Positions 18,187-27,802 of a stretch of 58,014 nucleotides of DNA are shown here, one piece after another. Below the pieces are notes generated by a model, which made no database searches, was not told the origin of the DNA, and saw nothing but the letters and a program-made list of their open reading frames with translations. Every line of letters begins with the position of its first letter. Within the stretch, counting starts at the first letter, position 1. The DNA is from Thiotrichales bacterium. GTDB lineage: Bacteria > Pseudomonadota > Gammaproteobacteria > Francisellales > CACEW01. The position numbers were made by a program, and so were the translations under genes. Location of the stretch: contig CANJVU010000012.1 of assembly GCA_947478525.1 (NCBI GenBank), positions 1 through 58,014 of the forward strand. The letters are read 5' to 3'.

Positions 18187-18804
18187 ATGATCGGACGCTT
18201 AACCGGCAAACTTGCTGCCAAAAACCCTCCGGAATTATTAATCGACGTCAATGGCGTGGGCTATGAGGTCTCTGCGCCGATGTCGACTATTTATCAATTG
18301 CCTGAGCAAGGTCAAGCGGTAGTGCTGTATATTCATTTTGTGGTGCGTGAAGATGCGCAATTACTGTATGGTTTTGCTACTGAGAAAGAACGAGCGTTGT
18401 TTCGCGCGTTGATTAAGGTCAATGGCGTGGGTCCTAAAATTGGCCTGGCGGTGTTGTCCAGTTTGAGTGCTGATACTTTTGTACAGTGTGTTGCCGATGG
18501 CGATATTAAATTATTAGCGCAAACGCCAGGTGTCGGTAAAAAAACCGCTGAGCGTTTGATTGTTGAGATGCGTGATAAATTGTTAAATTGGAACAGCAAT
18601 CATGCCGATGCGTTATCATTAAGTACCTTTAATCCCATGACAGCGCCGGGGGTAAGTGGTGCCCAAAAAGATGCGATTGATGCGCTGGTGTCATTGGGGT
18701 ACAAAGCCGTGGATATCTCTAAAACAGTGGCGCAGCTGGTAAAAGATCAGCCGACCTTGACCAGTGAGGCAATTATCCGTGCAGTATTGCAAAAAAATGG
18801 GTAA
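18187..18804 (+). CDS. ruvA: Holliday junction DNA helicase subunit RuvA
   Basis: The 205-residue protein binds four-way junctions and loads the RuvB motor. It has the N-terminal OB domain (MIGRLTGKLAAKNPPELLIDVNGVGYEV), two helix-hairpin-helix motifs (IKVNGVGPKIGL and AQTPGVGKKTAERL) and the C-terminal RuvB-contact domain (DAIDALVSLGYK). ruvB, usually the next gene, is not here; an MFS transporter gene follows after 77 bp. Confidence 0.96.
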   Translation: MIGRLTGKLAAKNPPELLIDVNGVGYEVSAPMSTIYQLPEQGQAVVLYIHFVVREDAQLLYGFATEKERALFRALIKVNGVGPKIGLAVLSSLSADTFVQCVADGDIKLLAQTPGVGKKTAERLIVEMRDKLLNWNSNHADALSLSTFNPMTAPGVSGAQKDAIDALVSLGYKAVDISKTVAQLVKDQPTLTSEAIIRAVLQKNG

Positions 18805-18881
18805 TATTTTGTAACAGCCTTTCTCTGGTCGCGTGGTTAGCATAGAATGTCGCAGAATACACATTTTGTTGGAGGAATTTT

Positions 18882-20192
18882 GTGAAAGATCAATATCAAT
18901 CTGCTGCAACGCAATCTCAGGTTAGCTCATCTTGGTACTCGTGGTTTACCTTGGTGATTGTGTCATTATTTTTCTTTTATGAGTATGGTTTAAATAACAT
19001 TTTTAACAGTTTGGAGGAACCGCTCAGTGCCGCGTTTCACTTAAACAGTGTGGAAATTGGTTTTATTTCCAGTATTTATTTTTATTCTAATATCATTTTT
19101 TTAATTCCAGCAGCAATTTTGTTGGATCGGTTCTCGCCGCGCAATTTAATTTCAGTGGCGATGTTGGTGTGTTCCTCTGCTGTATTGGCGGTTGCATTAA
19201 CCCATAGCGTATGGGTGTTGGCGATTTCACGCTTTGTGATGGGTATTGGTGGTGGTTTTTGTGTGATTGGTTGCATGCGCATTGCTGCAAGTTGGTTTCC
19301 CAGTACGAAAATGGCCCGTGCATCGAGTATTGTGGTTGCAGTGGGGATGATTGGTGGGTTTGTGGTGCAGCTCCCTGTGACGGTATTAATCAATCATTTC
19401 GGTTGGCGCGAAGCCACCGGCATGTTTGCAGGCTTGGGCTACGTGATCACGATCGTTATTTTTTGGATTGTGCGCGATGTCCCAAAACACTATCAGGCGC
19501 GGTTTACCGCACATCGTCAAGAGTTGCATCAATTAGGTATTTGGAATAGCATCAAAGTGGTGTTTTCCAACCGCCAGAATTGGTCTTGTGCGTTGTTCGC
19601 GAGCATGATTAATTTGCCGATTTATATTGTGGGCGCATTGTGGGGTATCCCATTTTTGATGGAAGTGCATCATTTGAGTAATACCGATGCAGCGACGATT
19701 TCTAGTATGTTATTTTTAGGGACGCTGGTTGGTTGTTTGGCAGTAGGGGCTTTGTCGGATCTCATCAGGCGCCGTAAATTGCCTATGCTGTTAGGGGTTT
19801 TTGCCTCTATGGTGTTGATTTATATGATTTTAAATGGCAGTGCTTTTAGTTTTTGGACATTGTTGATATTGTTTTTCTTGTTGGGTGTTAGTACCAGTGT
19901 GCAGGTATTAAGTTATCCAACTGTTACAGAAAGCAACCCTCGGATGGTTGCCAGTACGGCGGTTAGTGTTCTGTCCATCAGCTTTATGGTGGTCGGTGCG
20001 GTGGGGCAGCCATTATTTGGCAAGCTGTTATCGCTGGGTTGGACAGGTGCGATGGCGCACGGGGTGCCCGTTTACGATGCCCATCATTACTTGTTTGCAA
20101 TGAATATCCTGCCCATCGCTTTTGTGTTGAGTTTAATTGGTGTCTTGTTGATTAAAGAAACCCGTTGTACGCGAGCGTTGGTAAAAAATTAA
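18882..20192 (+). CDS. MFS transporter
   Basis: The 436-residue protein has twelve predicted membrane segments. Its first loop has the form of MFS motif A (LDRFSPRNLI after segment 2), and the matching loop in the second half is DLIRRRKLPM. The start is GTG after TTGGAGGA. The sequence resembles the nitrate/hexuronate-type or Legionella phagosomal-transporter-like MFS proteins, but the substrate cannot be given. It sits where ruvB would be expected. The last codons overlap the convergent Sel1 lipoprotein gene by 4 bp. Confidence 0.88.
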   Translation: MKDQYQSAATQSQVSSSWYSWFTLVIVSLFFFYEYGLNNIFNSLEEPLSAAFHLNSVEIGFISSIYFYSNIIFLIPAAILLDRFSPRNLISVAMLVCSSAVLAVALTHSVWVLAISRFVMGIGGGFCVIGCMRIAASWFPSTKMARASSIVVAVGMIGGFVVQLPVTVLINHFGWREATGMFAGLGYVITIVIFWIVRDVPKHYQARFTAHRQELHQLGIWNSIKVVFSNRQNWSCALFASMINLPIYIVGALWGIPFLMEVHHLSNTDAATISSMLFLGTLVGCLAVGALSDLIRRRKLPMLLGVFASMVLIYMILNGSAFSFWTLLILFFLLGVSTSVQVLSYPTVTESNPRMVASTAVSVLSISFMVVGAVGQPLFGKLLSLGWTGAMAHGVPVYDAHHYLFAMNILPIAFVLSLIGVLLIKETRCTRALVKN

Positions 20193-20668
20193 TTCGCCTG
20201 TGCTTGCTGCTGCCAATAGCTTGCCATTTCTTGGTCTGGGGTAATGCCAATGCCGTTGGCGTACATATAACTGAGGGAGGCTTGTGCAAATACATTGCCT
20301 TGTTGTGCAGATTGCAGCATCCAGCTAAACGCCAACTGTGCGTTAACCGGTACCCCAATGCCTTTGATATAGGCATTAGCCAGTTTGTATTGTGCGTTGG
20401 CATCCCCTAAAACGGCGGAGAGTTGTAACCAGTTAATGCTGGTGTTAAAGTTTTGCGGGTTGGTTTCGTCACTCAGGCACTGCATACTCAGCTGGTAATA
20501 ATGTTCTGCTTTTTCAGGTTCTGGGGTGCTGGCGGGCTGATTTTGTAATAATGCTTGTTGATCGGAGGAGAGCGGTGGGCAATGCATCGTGGTACAAGCA
20601 CCGAGCAATAGAACTGCCAGTAAAGTAATTGCTTTTGTTGGGTTAATCCATTTTTTCTTCTGCACCAT
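20189..20668 (-). CDS. Sel1-repeat lipoprotein
   Basis: The 159-residue protein has a lipoprotein signal ending LLLGAC, so it should be anchored in a membrane by a lipidated Cys. The rest contains about two to three Sel1-like helical repeats ([18 protein letters not shown] and [18 protein letters not shown]). Such repeats mediate protein contacts, and Sel1 proteins are frequent in Legionellales, some linked to host interaction. The ATG at 20668 with GTGGAG upstream overlaps the end of mnmA by 26 bp, so the two are probably co-transcribed. The specific role is unknown. Confidence 0.85.
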   Translation of the reverse strand: MVQKKKWINPTKAITLLAVLLLGACTTMHCPPLSSDQQALLQNQPASTPEPEKAEHYYQLSMQCLSDETNPQNFNTSINWLQLSAVLGDANAQYKLANAYIKGIGVPVNAQLAFSWMLQSAQQGNVFAQASLSYMYANGIGITPDQEMASYWQQQAQAN

Positions 20669-21740
20669 CGATAATCGCTCCACCTAGACAAACATCGCCG
20701 TGATATAATACCAGGGATTGACCAGGGGTAATAGCGCGTTGTGATACGGTAAAAGTTACCTGTAAGTGATCGGCGTCGAGCAGAGTGACAGTGCACGCTT
20801 GATCGGTTTGGCGATAGCGAGTTTTGGCGGTGCATTGAAATGCTGTGCCAGGGGCAATTCCTGAAATCCAATGCACTTGTGAGGCATATAAGGTGGAATG
20901 GTAGAGCAGGGGGTGTTCGGCGCCTTGGACAACGATTAGGCGATTATTCCCCAAATCTTTTTGTGCCACATACCACGCCGAACCATCAGAGTCTCTGCTG
21001 CCACCAATTTGTAAGCCTTGACGTTGGCCGATCGTGTAATACATCAAGCCTTCATGTCGACCGATAATTTTGCCTTGGTCGGTGAGAATATCCCCTGGTT
21101 GTGCCGGTAAATAACGTTGTAAAAAAGTTTTGAATTTGCGTTCACCAATAAAACAAATACCCGTGCTGTCTTTTTTATTATGCGTGATTAACCCTGCTGC
21201 TTCGGCAATTGCACGTACTTTGGGTTTTTCAATGCCACCCACAGGAAAGATGCTGCGTGATAATTGCGCTTGACCGAGGGTGTACAAAAAATAGCTTTGA
21301 TCCTTATTGGGGTCTAAACCTTTGCGTAATTGATATTGACCTTCTTGCTCAGTAATTTGTGCATAGTGGCCGGTGGCAATGTGGGTGGCGTTGAGCTGCG
21401 TGGCATAGTCGAGAAATGCTTTGAATTTGATTTCACGGTTACACAGAATATCCGGATTTGGTGTGCGTCCGGCACGATATTCCGCCAGGAAGTATTCAAA
21501 CACATGATCCCAGTATTCGGCAGCAAAGTTGATGGTGAGCAACTCAATCCCCATTTTGTCACAAATGGCCTGTGCATCCGCAATATCTTGTGTGGCAGAG
21601 CAATACTCGGCGGTATCGTCTTCCTCCCAGTTTTTCATAAACACACCAGTAACATCATAGCCTTGCTGTTTTAACAGCAGCGCTGACACGGAAGAGTCAA
21701 CTCCTCCTGATAAACCGACGACAATTTTTCCAATGGCCAT
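20643..21740 (-). CDS. mnmA: tRNA-specific 2-thiouridylase MnmA
   Basis: The 365-residue enzyme makes 2-thiouridine at position 34 of tRNA-Glu, -Gln and -Lys. It has the ATP PP-loop ([20 protein letters not shown]), the catalytic Cys in [12 protein letters not shown], the second Cys in [10 protein letters not shown] and the [11 protein letters not shown] block. Length is standard. Sulfur reaches MnmA through IscS and the Tus relay in E. coli; iscS and tusE are both in this window. It lies 12 bp after lptB on the same strand. Confidence 0.96.
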   Translation of the reverse strand: MAIGKIVVGLSGGVDSSVSALLLKQQGYDVTGVFMKNWEEDDTAEYCSATQDIADAQAICDKMGIELLTINFAAEYWDHVFEYFLAEYRAGRTPNPDILCNREIKFKAFLDYATQLNATHIATGHYAQITEQEGQYQLRKGLDPNKDQSYFLYTLGQAQLSRSIFPVGGIEKPKVRAIAEAAGLITHNKKDSTGICFIGERKFKTFLQRYLPAQPGDILTDQGKIIGRHEGLMYYTIGQRQGLQIGGSRDSDGSAWYVAQKDLGNNRLIVVQGAEHPLLYHSTLYASQVHWISGIAPGTAFQCTAKTRYRQTDQACTVTLLDADHLQVTFTVSQRAITPGQSLVLYHGDVCLGGAIIDGAEEKMD

Positions 21741-21752
21741 GTTGATGTTTCG

Positions 21753-22484
21753 CTATAAGGTAAATTGATCGCCCAGATACACTTTGCGTACCTGTTCGTT
21801 TTGCAGGATTTCACTAGGAGTTCCGGAGGCGATAATTAGGCCATCATTGGCGATATAGGCGCGTTCGCAGATGTCTAATGTTTCACGGACGTTATGATCC
21901 GTGATCAGTACGCCAATGCCTTTGGCTTTCAATTGCATGATGATGCGTTTGATGTCAATCACAGAAATGGGGTCAACACCAGCGAAGGGCTCGTCTAGCA
22001 GAATAAATTGTGGCGAAGTGGCGAGTGCTCGGGCGATTTCAGTACGGCGCCGTTCCCCCCCTGACAAGCTGATGCCTTTGCTGTGACGGATATGTTCGAT
22101 ATGAAATTCTTCCAGCAGTTCATCTAAGCGTTCTTGGCGTTGCGCTTTAGTCAATGTTTTTTGGGTTTCCAAAATCGCGAGGATGTTATCTTCTACCGAG
22201 AGTTTTTGGAATACCGAGGCTTCTTGGGGGAGGTAGCCGATGCCATGTTTGGCGCGAACGTGAATCGGGTCTTTAGTGACGTCCGTATCGTTAAGAAACA
22301 CTTTGCCTTTGTTGGGTTTGATCAATCCAACGGTCATATAAAATGCAGTGGTTTTTCCGGCGCCATTGGGGCCCAGTAAGCCAACAATTTCGCCGCTGTT
22401 GACCTCCAAGGTGACATCTTTAACTACCCACCGAGTGCCGTATTTTTTAGCGATGTTCACCGCGCTTAACTTATGATGTTGCAT
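21753..22484 (-). CDS. lptB: LPS export ABC transporter ATPase LptB
   Basis: The 243-residue ATPase powers the LptB2FGC complex that extracts lipopolysaccharide from the inner membrane. Walker A (GPNGAGKTT), the signature (LSGGERRR), Walker B ([13 protein letters not shown]) and the H-loop (LITDHNVRE) are all present. The gene starts inside the last codons of lptA, with a 14-bp overlap. The order kdsD-kdsC-lptC-lptA-lptB is the conserved gammaproteobacterial one. Confidence 0.97.
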   Translation of the reverse strand: MQHHKLSAVNIAKKYGTRWVVKDVTLEVNSGEIVGLLGPNGAGKTTAFYMTVGLIKPNKGKVFLNDTDVTKDPIHVRAKHGIGYLPQEASVFQKLSVEDNILAILETQKTLTKAQRQERLDELLEEFHIEHIRHSKGISLSGGERRRTEIARALATSPQFILLDEPFAGVDPISVIDIKRIIMQLKAKGIGVLITDHNVRETLDICERAYIANDGLIIASGTPSEILQNEQVRKVYLGDQFTL

Positions 22485-22998
22485 GGGTCACTACCTTTTG
22501 TTGTGCTTGAGGTTGTATAATCATTAGGGGTCTGCCACCAGTGGTTTGCGTGCCATCGCTTTCTATTATTTGAGTTTGGGTGTTGTAAGTGATTAATGAA
22601 CCTTTGAATATATTACCCTGTTGATTAACTTGGGCGTTATTAATCAAGCTGAGCAAATTTTTATTGGGATTATATTGGATGTTACTGGCGCTCGCGTAAA
22701 TCAAATGATCCCCTGGTTTCGGTTGATAATGATAATGCGCTGGTTTGCCATAGGCATTTACCCGTGAGATCTGTTTATCTGCTGTGAGATGAACCACCAC
22801 GGTATCGGCGGTGAGGTAGCGTGAACCTTGAGTGGCAACGACGTTGCCCTGATAAGTTGCTATACCTGTGGCATCTTGGTAATTAAATTGGTTGCTTGCA
22901 ATATGCATTGGCTGTGCGCTGTCAGTGGTTAATGCCAACGCGCTAGGAGCTGCCAGTGCTAGGCTCAAGCAAGCGAGTGGTGCGAGTCGAAGATTCAT
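22471..22998 (-). CDS. lptA: LPS transport periplasmic protein LptA
   Basis: The 175-residue protein has a signal peptide ([22 protein letters not shown]) and an OstA/LptA beta-jellyroll domain ([30 protein letters not shown]). It forms the periplasmic bridge that carries LPS from LptC to LptD. The ATG at 22998 gives the normal signal peptide. As a result the gene overlaps the end of lptC by 56 bp in another frame, unusually long. It overlaps lptB by 14 bp. Confidence 0.93.
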   Translation of the reverse strand: MNLRLAPLACLSLALAAPSALALTTDSAQPMHIASNQFNYQDATGIATYQGNVVATQGSRYLTADTVVVHLTADKQISRVNAYGKPAHYHYQPKPGDHLIYASASNIQYNPNKNLLSLINNAQVNQQGNIFKGSLITYNTQTQIIESDGTQTTGGRPLMIIQPQAQQKVVTHATS

Positions 22999-23554
22999 AG
23001 GTACTGTCCACCTTAGATAATAAGTCCAGCGTTTCTGGTGTTTCTGTGGCATGCAAACCCACGGCGTGGGTAATGTTTTGCGTGCCTGGTTGTGAAAGCG
23101 TCACCGGAGCCATAGTATAAGCAGAATTGCTGGGGGGATAAAGAAAAAGTTGCTCGGTATTCAGTTGCAGTGGAATAAAGTTAGTTGCAGCAGGACGATG
23201 TAACACGACCTGTCCAATGAGTTCAATGGTATTGCCATCAGCGCTGACGTGGGCTTGATCGGCACTGCCATGCCAGGAGGGTTGTGGTGGGGTGGTGTAG
23301 TAAACACCGGCAATTTGCCATAAACCGACGGTTTGGTCGCTGTATTGCACGGCTTTGGCGGCGTTGCCTTCATACGCCAGCATTCCTTGTAAGTTATATT
23401 GTTGGAGATGTACAGTGGTAGCGATGCCATCATCTATAACCGATGTGGGTTGAGGGGCAATGCCGCTTTCGCTGCTTTTGATCGAATACCAACTGGTCAA
23501 CGCTACGGCGCCGGTTAAGGCAATGCTGAAAAAGATCACGCGCTTGCTGAACAT
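22943..23554 (-). CDS. lptC: LPS export protein LptC
   Basis: The 203-residue protein has one N-terminal membrane segment (VIFFSIALTGAVALTSWY) and a periplasmic domain with repeated LPS-binding strand motifs (LQQYNLQGMLAYEGNAAKAVQY and the late TMAPVTLSQPGTQNITHAVG). It receives LPS from LptBFG and passes it to LptA. Length and position between kdsC and lptA support the call although sequence conservation in this family is low. The C-terminal 18 codons are shared with the lptA signal-peptide region in a different frame. Confidence 0.88.
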   Translation of the reverse strand: MFSKRVIFFSIALTGAVALTSWYSIKSSESGIAPQPTSVIDDGIATTVHLQQYNLQGMLAYEGNAAKAVQYSDQTVGLWQIAGVYYTTPPQPSWHGSADQAHVSADGNTIELIGQVVLHRPAATNFIPLQLNTEQLFLYPPSNSAYTMAPVTLSQPGTQNITHAVGLHATETPETLDLLSKVDSTYESSTRTTRLLEPSTGSS

Positions 23555-23558
23555 CGGG

Positions 23559-24098
23559 TTACCATCCCCCTTGTGTTAAGAAATGCGAATGAATCGATGC
23601 TAATTTGCCTTGTGCATTTAGTAATAAATTGGCTACTTCTCTTACAGCGCCATGACCGCCAGGTAGTTGTGTCTGCAGGTCGGCGTATTGCGCGATGATC
23701 GGCTGTGCATTGGCTACGGCAATGCTGAGTCCCACTTTGGACATAACGTAAAGATCAGGAATATCATCACCCACATAGGCCACTTGTTCCGGTGTTAGGG
23801 ATAGTTTTTCTAACAAAGACTCAAAAGCGGCAACTTTATTAGGTTGGTTTTGATAGACATGTTCGATGCCCAAGGTTTTTGCACGAACGGCGACCATGGT
23901 TGATTCTTTGCCAGTAATAATGGCGACGGTAATGCCAGATTTTTGGAGTAATTTAATGCCCAGGCCATCTTGAACGTGAAAAGCTTTGAGTGATTCTTGG
24001 GTTGGGTCAACATAAATCTTACCATCGGTGAGTACTCCATCGACGTCAAGAATCAAGAGTTTAATCTGTTGTGCAGCGTGGGGGATGTTTTTTTTCAT
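23559..24098 (-). CDS. kdsC: 3-deoxy-D-manno-octulosonate 8-phosphate phosphatase KdsC
   Basis: The 179-residue HAD-type phosphatase releases Kdo from its 8-phosphate for the LPS core. The nucleophile motif LLILDVDGVLTDGKIY is near residue 15, followed by the conserved IITGKES and VGDDIPDL segments and the QLPGGHGAVREV tail typical of KdsC. I chose the ATG at 24098; an in-frame TTG seven codons earlier would overlap kdsD. It lies 10 bp downstream of kdsD on the same strand. Confidence 0.94.
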   Translation of the reverse strand: MKKNIPHAAQQIKLLILDVDGVLTDGKIYVDPTQESLKAFHVQDGLGIKLLQKSGITVAIITGKESTMVAVRAKTLGIEHVYQNQPNKVAAFESLLEKLSLTPEQVAYVGDDIPDLYVMSKVGLSIAVANAQPIIAQYADLQTQLPGGHGAVREVANLLLNAQGKLASIHSHFLTQGGW

Positions 24099-24108
24099 GG
24101 TTAATGCT

Positions 24109-25074
24109 TTACTCCTCAATCACTGCCTGCAGGATATCATGCATATGCAAAATGCCCCGTACGATATTGTGTTCATCAGTGACCACTACGGCAGTAATTT
24201 TATGGCGTTCCATGAAGTTTAGCGCTTTACCAGCAGTGTCTTCTGGTCGAACTGTTTTGGGTGAGCTGGTCATCATTTCGCGAATCTTGGCATCTGAACG
24301 TAGACCGTATTTTTGATAGCAACGGCGAATATCACCATCGGTAAAAATGCCGAGCAATTGGTTGGTTTCGTCGGTGACGATGGTCATCCCCAAGCGTTTT
24401 GCAGACATTTCACGCAAGACGTTATCGAATAAAGTGTCGGGGTGAACGCGCGGGACGGTGTCGTCGCTGTGCATTAAATTAGCAACGGTTAATAGTAGCT
24501 GTTTGCCGAGATTGCCTCCGGGATGAGAAAAAGCAAAATCTTCTTGGGTAAAACCGCGGGTGGACAAGAGGGCAATGGCCAGTGCATCACCTAATACCAG
24601 CGTTGCTGTGGTGCTTGCAGTGGGTGCCAGATTGAGGGGGCATGCTTCTTTTTCGACCTTAATGAGGAGGCTGACGGTAGCCGCTTTTGCCAATTTCGAA
24701 TCGGCATTTCCGGTAATGCTGACAATAGGAACTCCCAGGCTGGAAATGCGTGGCAGCAGACTGATTACTTCTGGCGTATTGCCTGAAAAAGAAATGGCGA
24801 GCAAGACATCATCGCGGGTAATCATGCCTAGGTCGCCATGACTCGCTTCTCCCGCATGCACCCAAAACGCTGGGCTGCCAGTGCTGGCCAAAGTGGCCGC
24901 AATTTTATTGCCAATATGTCCGGATTTGCCCATGCCCAACACGATAATTCTACCTTTGCAATGTTTTAATAATTCACAGGCGCGATTAAAGGATTCATCA
25001 ATACAATCCAACAGTGCGCGCACGGCATTTAATTCAATTTGGATGACTTCTTTCGCTTGCTTCTGAAAGTCCAT
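24109..25074 (-). CDS. kdsD: Arabinose 5-phosphate isomerase KdsD
   Basis: The 321-residue enzyme converts ribulose 5-phosphate to arabinose 5-phosphate, the precursor of Kdo. It has an N-terminal SIS sugar-isomerase domain (LGMGKSGHIGNKIAATLASTGSPAFWVHAGEA broken across residues 46-78) and two CBS domains in the last 120 residues (LGIFTDGDIRRCYQ and ITAVVVTDEHNIVRGILHMHDILQ). Standard size. It heads the leftward LPS unit and is divergent from mlaF, with a 65-bp gap that should hold both promoters. Confidence 0.95.
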   Translation of the reverse strand: MDFQKQAKEVIQIELNAVRALLDCIDESFNRACELLKHCKGRIIVLGMGKSGHIGNKIAATLASTGSPAFWVHAGEASHGDLGMITRDDVLLAISFSGNTPEVISLLPRISSLGVPIVSITGNADSKLAKAATVSLLIKVEKEACPLNLAPTASTTATLVLGDALAIALLSTRGFTQEDFAFSHPGGNLGKQLLLTVANLMHSDDTVPRVHPDTLFDNVLREMSAKRLGMTIVTDETNQLLGIFTDGDIRRCYQKYGLRSDAKIREMMTSSPKTVRPEDTAGKALNFMERHKITAVVVTDEHNIVRGILHMHDILQAVIEE

Positions 25075-25139
25075 GCATTTTTACTCATCTTGGGTTATCA
25101 TTCGCTCATGATACATCAGTTCGTCAGGATACAAAAGCG

Positions 25140-25952
25140 GTGCAATCGATCGATTCAGCCATCATTCAATTTAGTGACGTAACTTTTTTGCGCGGTGATC
25201 GTAAGATCTTTGATGGCGTGAATGTTGCTATTCCCACGGGTAAAGTCACCGCCATTTTGGGGCCCAGTGGTACCGGTAAAACCACCTTTTTGCATTTGGT
25301 GGGTGGGTTGTTGCGTCCCCAATGTGGTGGCATTAAATCGCTAGGGTGTGAAGTGCCAAAGCTCGGTCATGGGGCGTTGTTCCGTTATCGTCAGCGTTTG
25401 GGTATGTTATTTCAAAGTGGCGCACTCTTTACCGATATGAATGTCTACGATAACGTTGCGTTCCCGATTCGAGTGCACACCAAGTTGCCAGAAACATTCA
25501 TTCACGATATTGTGCTCATGAAGTTAGAAGCTGTCGGGTTGCGCGGTGCACACCAACTGATGCCCAGTGAATTATCCGGTGGCATGTCGCGACGGGTAGC
25601 TTTGGCACGAGCAATTGCCCTGGATCCAGAGGTGATGTTGTATGATGAACCTTTTACTGGTCAAGATCCTATCTCTATGGGAGTGTTGTTGAAATTGATT
25701 CGAGCTCTCAACGACGCTTTACGACTAACCTCTGTGATTGTTTCGCATGATGTTCAGGAGGTGTTGAGCATTGCTGATTACGCTTATGTGCTTTCGGATG
25801 GTCAGATCATTGGAGCGGGTACACCCGATGAAATTTTGCGACATTCCTCTGAGCGCGTCGATCAGTTTATTCATGGTCGCCCGGATGGTCCGGTGAAGTT
25901 CCATTATCCTGCGCCAACCTTAACGGCAGATTTTTTACGGGAGGGTCAATAA
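25140..25952 (+). CDS. mlaF: Phospholipid ABC transporter ATPase MlaF
   Basis: The 270-residue ATPase drives the MlaFEDB complex that maintains outer-membrane lipid asymmetry. Walker A (GPSGTGKTT), the signature (LSGGMSRRVALARA), Walker B (VMLYDEPFTGQDP) and the H-loop (VIVSHDVQE) are all present. The start is a GTG at 25140. The C-terminal extension (HGRPDGPVKFHYPAP) is the family's typical tail. Its stop overlaps the mlaE start (TAATG). The order mlaFEDCB-ibaG-murA is the same as in E. coli. Confidence 0.95.
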   Translation: MQSIDSAIIQFSDVTFLRGDRKIFDGVNVAIPTGKVTAILGPSGTGKTTFLHLVGGLLRPQCGGIKSLGCEVPKLGHGALFRYRQRLGMLFQSGALFTDMNVYDNVAFPIRVHTKLPETFIHDIVLMKLEAVGLRGAHQLMPSELSGGMSRRVALARAIALDPEVMLYDEPFTGQDPISMGVLLKLIRALNDALRLTSVIVSHDVQEVLSIADYAYVLSDGQIIGAGTPDEILRHSSERVDQFIHGRPDGPVKFHYPAPTLTADFLREGQ

Positions 25953-26713
25953 TGCAGTGGTTACAACGTTTTGGCCGTTCTGGTATTGAACTATGCACTG
26001 AATTTGGCCGTTCTGGCGTTTTTATTGCGCGCGCTATTTGCGGCCCTATGCCTTGGGCTAACTTCATTCAACAGCTATATGCCATTGGTGTATTGTCATT
26101 CGTCATTATTGTGGTTTCAGGTTTGTTTATTGGTTTGGTGCTTGGGTTGCAGGGATATTATACCTTGTCGCAATTTAATGCCTCGGGGGCGTTGGGTGAG
26201 TTGTTGGCATTGAGTATTGTCCGAGAGTTAGGCCCTGTAGTGACGGCGCTGTTGTTTGCAGGACGTGCCGGCAGTGCACTTACCTCTGAGATTGGGTTAA
26301 TGAAAGCAACTGAGCAGCTTTCTTCGATGCAAATGATGGGTGTTGACCCTTTGCGTCGCGTCATTGCTCCACGCTTTTGGGCTGGATTTATTTGTATGCC
26401 GGTACTGATGATTATTTTCAGTGCGGTGGCCATTATCGGTGGCTACTGGGTTGGTGTGAAATGGTTGGGCGTCAGTGGTGGTGAGTTCTGGAGCAACATG
26501 CAGTCGGCCGTTAATTTTCACGATGATGTGTTAAATGGCATTATCAAAAGTATTGTATTTGGTGCAGCGGTGACCTGGATTGCGGTGTATCAGGGGTTTT
26601 CTTGTGTACCAACGTCCAGTGGAATTGCGAAGGCGACGACGCGTACGGTGGTATATTCATCGTTGATAATTTTGGCGTTGGACTTTTTATTAACCGCCGT
26701 AATGTTTAGTTAG
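25952..26713 (+). CDS. mlaE: Phospholipid ABC transporter permease MlaE
   Basis: The 253-residue membrane protein has about five to six hydrophobic segments and the MlaE motifs LGLQGYYTL, GSALTSEIGLMKATEQL and the C-terminal GVAKATTRTVV-like segment (GIAKATTRTVV). It forms the membrane core with MlaD and MlaF. The first 25 residues contain the short repeat FGRSG twice, encoded by a perfect 14-bp direct repeat at 25971-25984 and 26004-26017. Length is standard. Confidence 0.95.
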   Translation: MQWLQRFGRSGIELCTEFGRSGVFIARAICGPMPWANFIQQLYAIGVLSFVIIVVSGLFIGLVLGLQGYYTLSQFNASGALGELLALSIVRELGPVVTALLFAGRAGSALTSEIGLMKATEQLSSMQMMGVDPLRRVIAPRFWAGFICMPVLMIIFSAVAIIGGYWVGVKWLGVSGGEFWSNMQSAVNFHDDVLNGIIKSIVFGAAVTWIAVYQGFSCVPTSSGIAKATTRTVVYSSLIILALDFLLTAVMFS

Positions 26714-26727
26714 TATTGGAGAGTATG

Positions 26728-27204
26728 ATGACAAAACGAATTGTAGAAACCAGTGTGGGTGTTTTGATGTTGCTGGCGGTGTTGGCACTGATTTTTCTAG
26801 CACTGGAAGTTAGTGGTCTTAGTATGAAATCTTTTGGTTCTCAAAACTATGAAGTAACCGCAGTATTTACGGATATCGGTAGCTTGCGGGTGCGTGCACC
26901 GATCAGGGTTGCAGGTGTTGAAATCGGTAATGTGGTAGATATTTCACTGGATCCTAAAACCTTTGAGGCAGTAGTAACCATGCAGATTCATGCCAACATT
27001 AATGATATCCCGACCGATAGCAGCATTAAAATTACTGCTTCTGGGTTGTTGGGTGATAGTTATATTGCCTTGACACCGGGCTATTCAGCCACTACCTTAC
27101 ATCAAGGGAGTGTGATAGAAACCACATACTCGGCAACCAGTTTAGAATCCTTAATATCAACTTTTATGGGCGGGAGCAAAAACAATGTACAAACAGCTAG
27201 TTAA
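26728..27204 (+). CDS. mlaD: Phospholipid-binding MCE protein MlaD
   Basis: The 158-residue protein has one N-terminal membrane segment and one MCE domain (AVFTDIGSLRVRAPIRVAG, then VEIGNVVDISLDP). MlaD forms a hexameric ring that passes lipid between MlaC and the transporter. I chose the second of two adjacent ATGs because GGAGA lies five bases before it. The 3' end overlaps mlaC by 20 bp. Confidence 0.94.
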   Translation: MTKRIVETSVGVLMLLAVLALIFLALEVSGLSMKSFGSQNYEVTAVFTDIGSLRVRAPIRVAGVEIGNVVDISLDPKTFEAVVTMQIHANINDIPTDSSIKITASGLLGDSYIALTPGYSATTLHQGSVIETTYSATSLESLISTFMGGSKNNVQTAS

Positions 27205-27802
27205 GTTCGGTTTATTGGTGGTGTGCGCGATTGGATTAACTTCAGTGGCATTGGCAGATACGGTGCAAAACCCAGTAGTCGAGGTGCAATCGTTGGTAGA
27301 TACCATGCAAAAAGATGTGGCGTCACAAAAAGCCAGTTTGCAAAATAACCCTGATCAAATGTATCAATTAGTGCAAAAAATTTTGATGCCTGCGATGGCA
27401 GTGAATCGCATGTCAGCAAATGCGCTAGGGCCAAAATGGCGTACTGCAACCAAAGCGCAGCAGCAGGAATTTATTCAGCAGTTTAGCTTGATGTTAACGC
27501 GTGCGTATGTGTCTGCTTTATTAAAAGTAAATGATTACACCATTGTCATCAATCCATTGCGCGGTAACAACTGGCAACAAGCAAACACCGTAGCATTACC
27601 TGGGGTTATTACTAACAAGGGTAATGGTCAATCTTCGACGGTAACATATTATATGGTGCGCCAGGGTGATAACTGGAAAGTCTATGATTTTGCAGTGGAA
27701 GGGGTGAGCATCATGCAAAATTTTCAGGCTCAATTGCAGAGTTTCCCAACTATTGATGCGGTTATTGCGCGGATCAAACAAGTGAATGCGGGTAAAGTAT
27801 GA
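27185..27802 (+). CDS. mlaC: Periplasmic phospholipid carrier MlaC
   Basis: The 205-residue protein has a signal peptide ending SVALA-DT and the MlaC/Ttg2D domain with its conserved FIQQFSLMLTRAYVSALL segment and a YYMVRQGDNWKVYDFAVEGVS block near the end. It carries phospholipid across the periplasm between the outer membrane and MlaFEDB. It overlaps mlaD by 20 bp and mlaB by 4 bp (ATGA). Confidence 0.94.
   Translation: MYKQLVKFGLLVVCAIGLTSVALADTVQNPVVEVQSLVDTMQKDVASQKASLQNNPDQMYQLVQKILMPAMAVNRMSANALGPKWRTATKAQQQEFIQQFSLMLTRAYVSALLKVNDYTIVINPLRGNNWQQANTVALPGVITNKGNGQSSTVTYYMVRQGDNWKVYDFAVEGVSIMQNFQAQLQSFPTIDAVIARIKQVNAGKV

Noticed and set aside
19211..19549. Open frame of 112 codons within the MFS transporter gene
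   Set aside because: It is a shifted reading of a membrane-protein gene (Trp/Cys-rich), without a start signal.
25971..26017. 14-bp direct repeat in mlaE considered as a mobile-element footprint
   Set aside because: It lies in frame, encodes a repeated FGRSG, and the permease is otherwise intact; a local duplication is the simpler reading.
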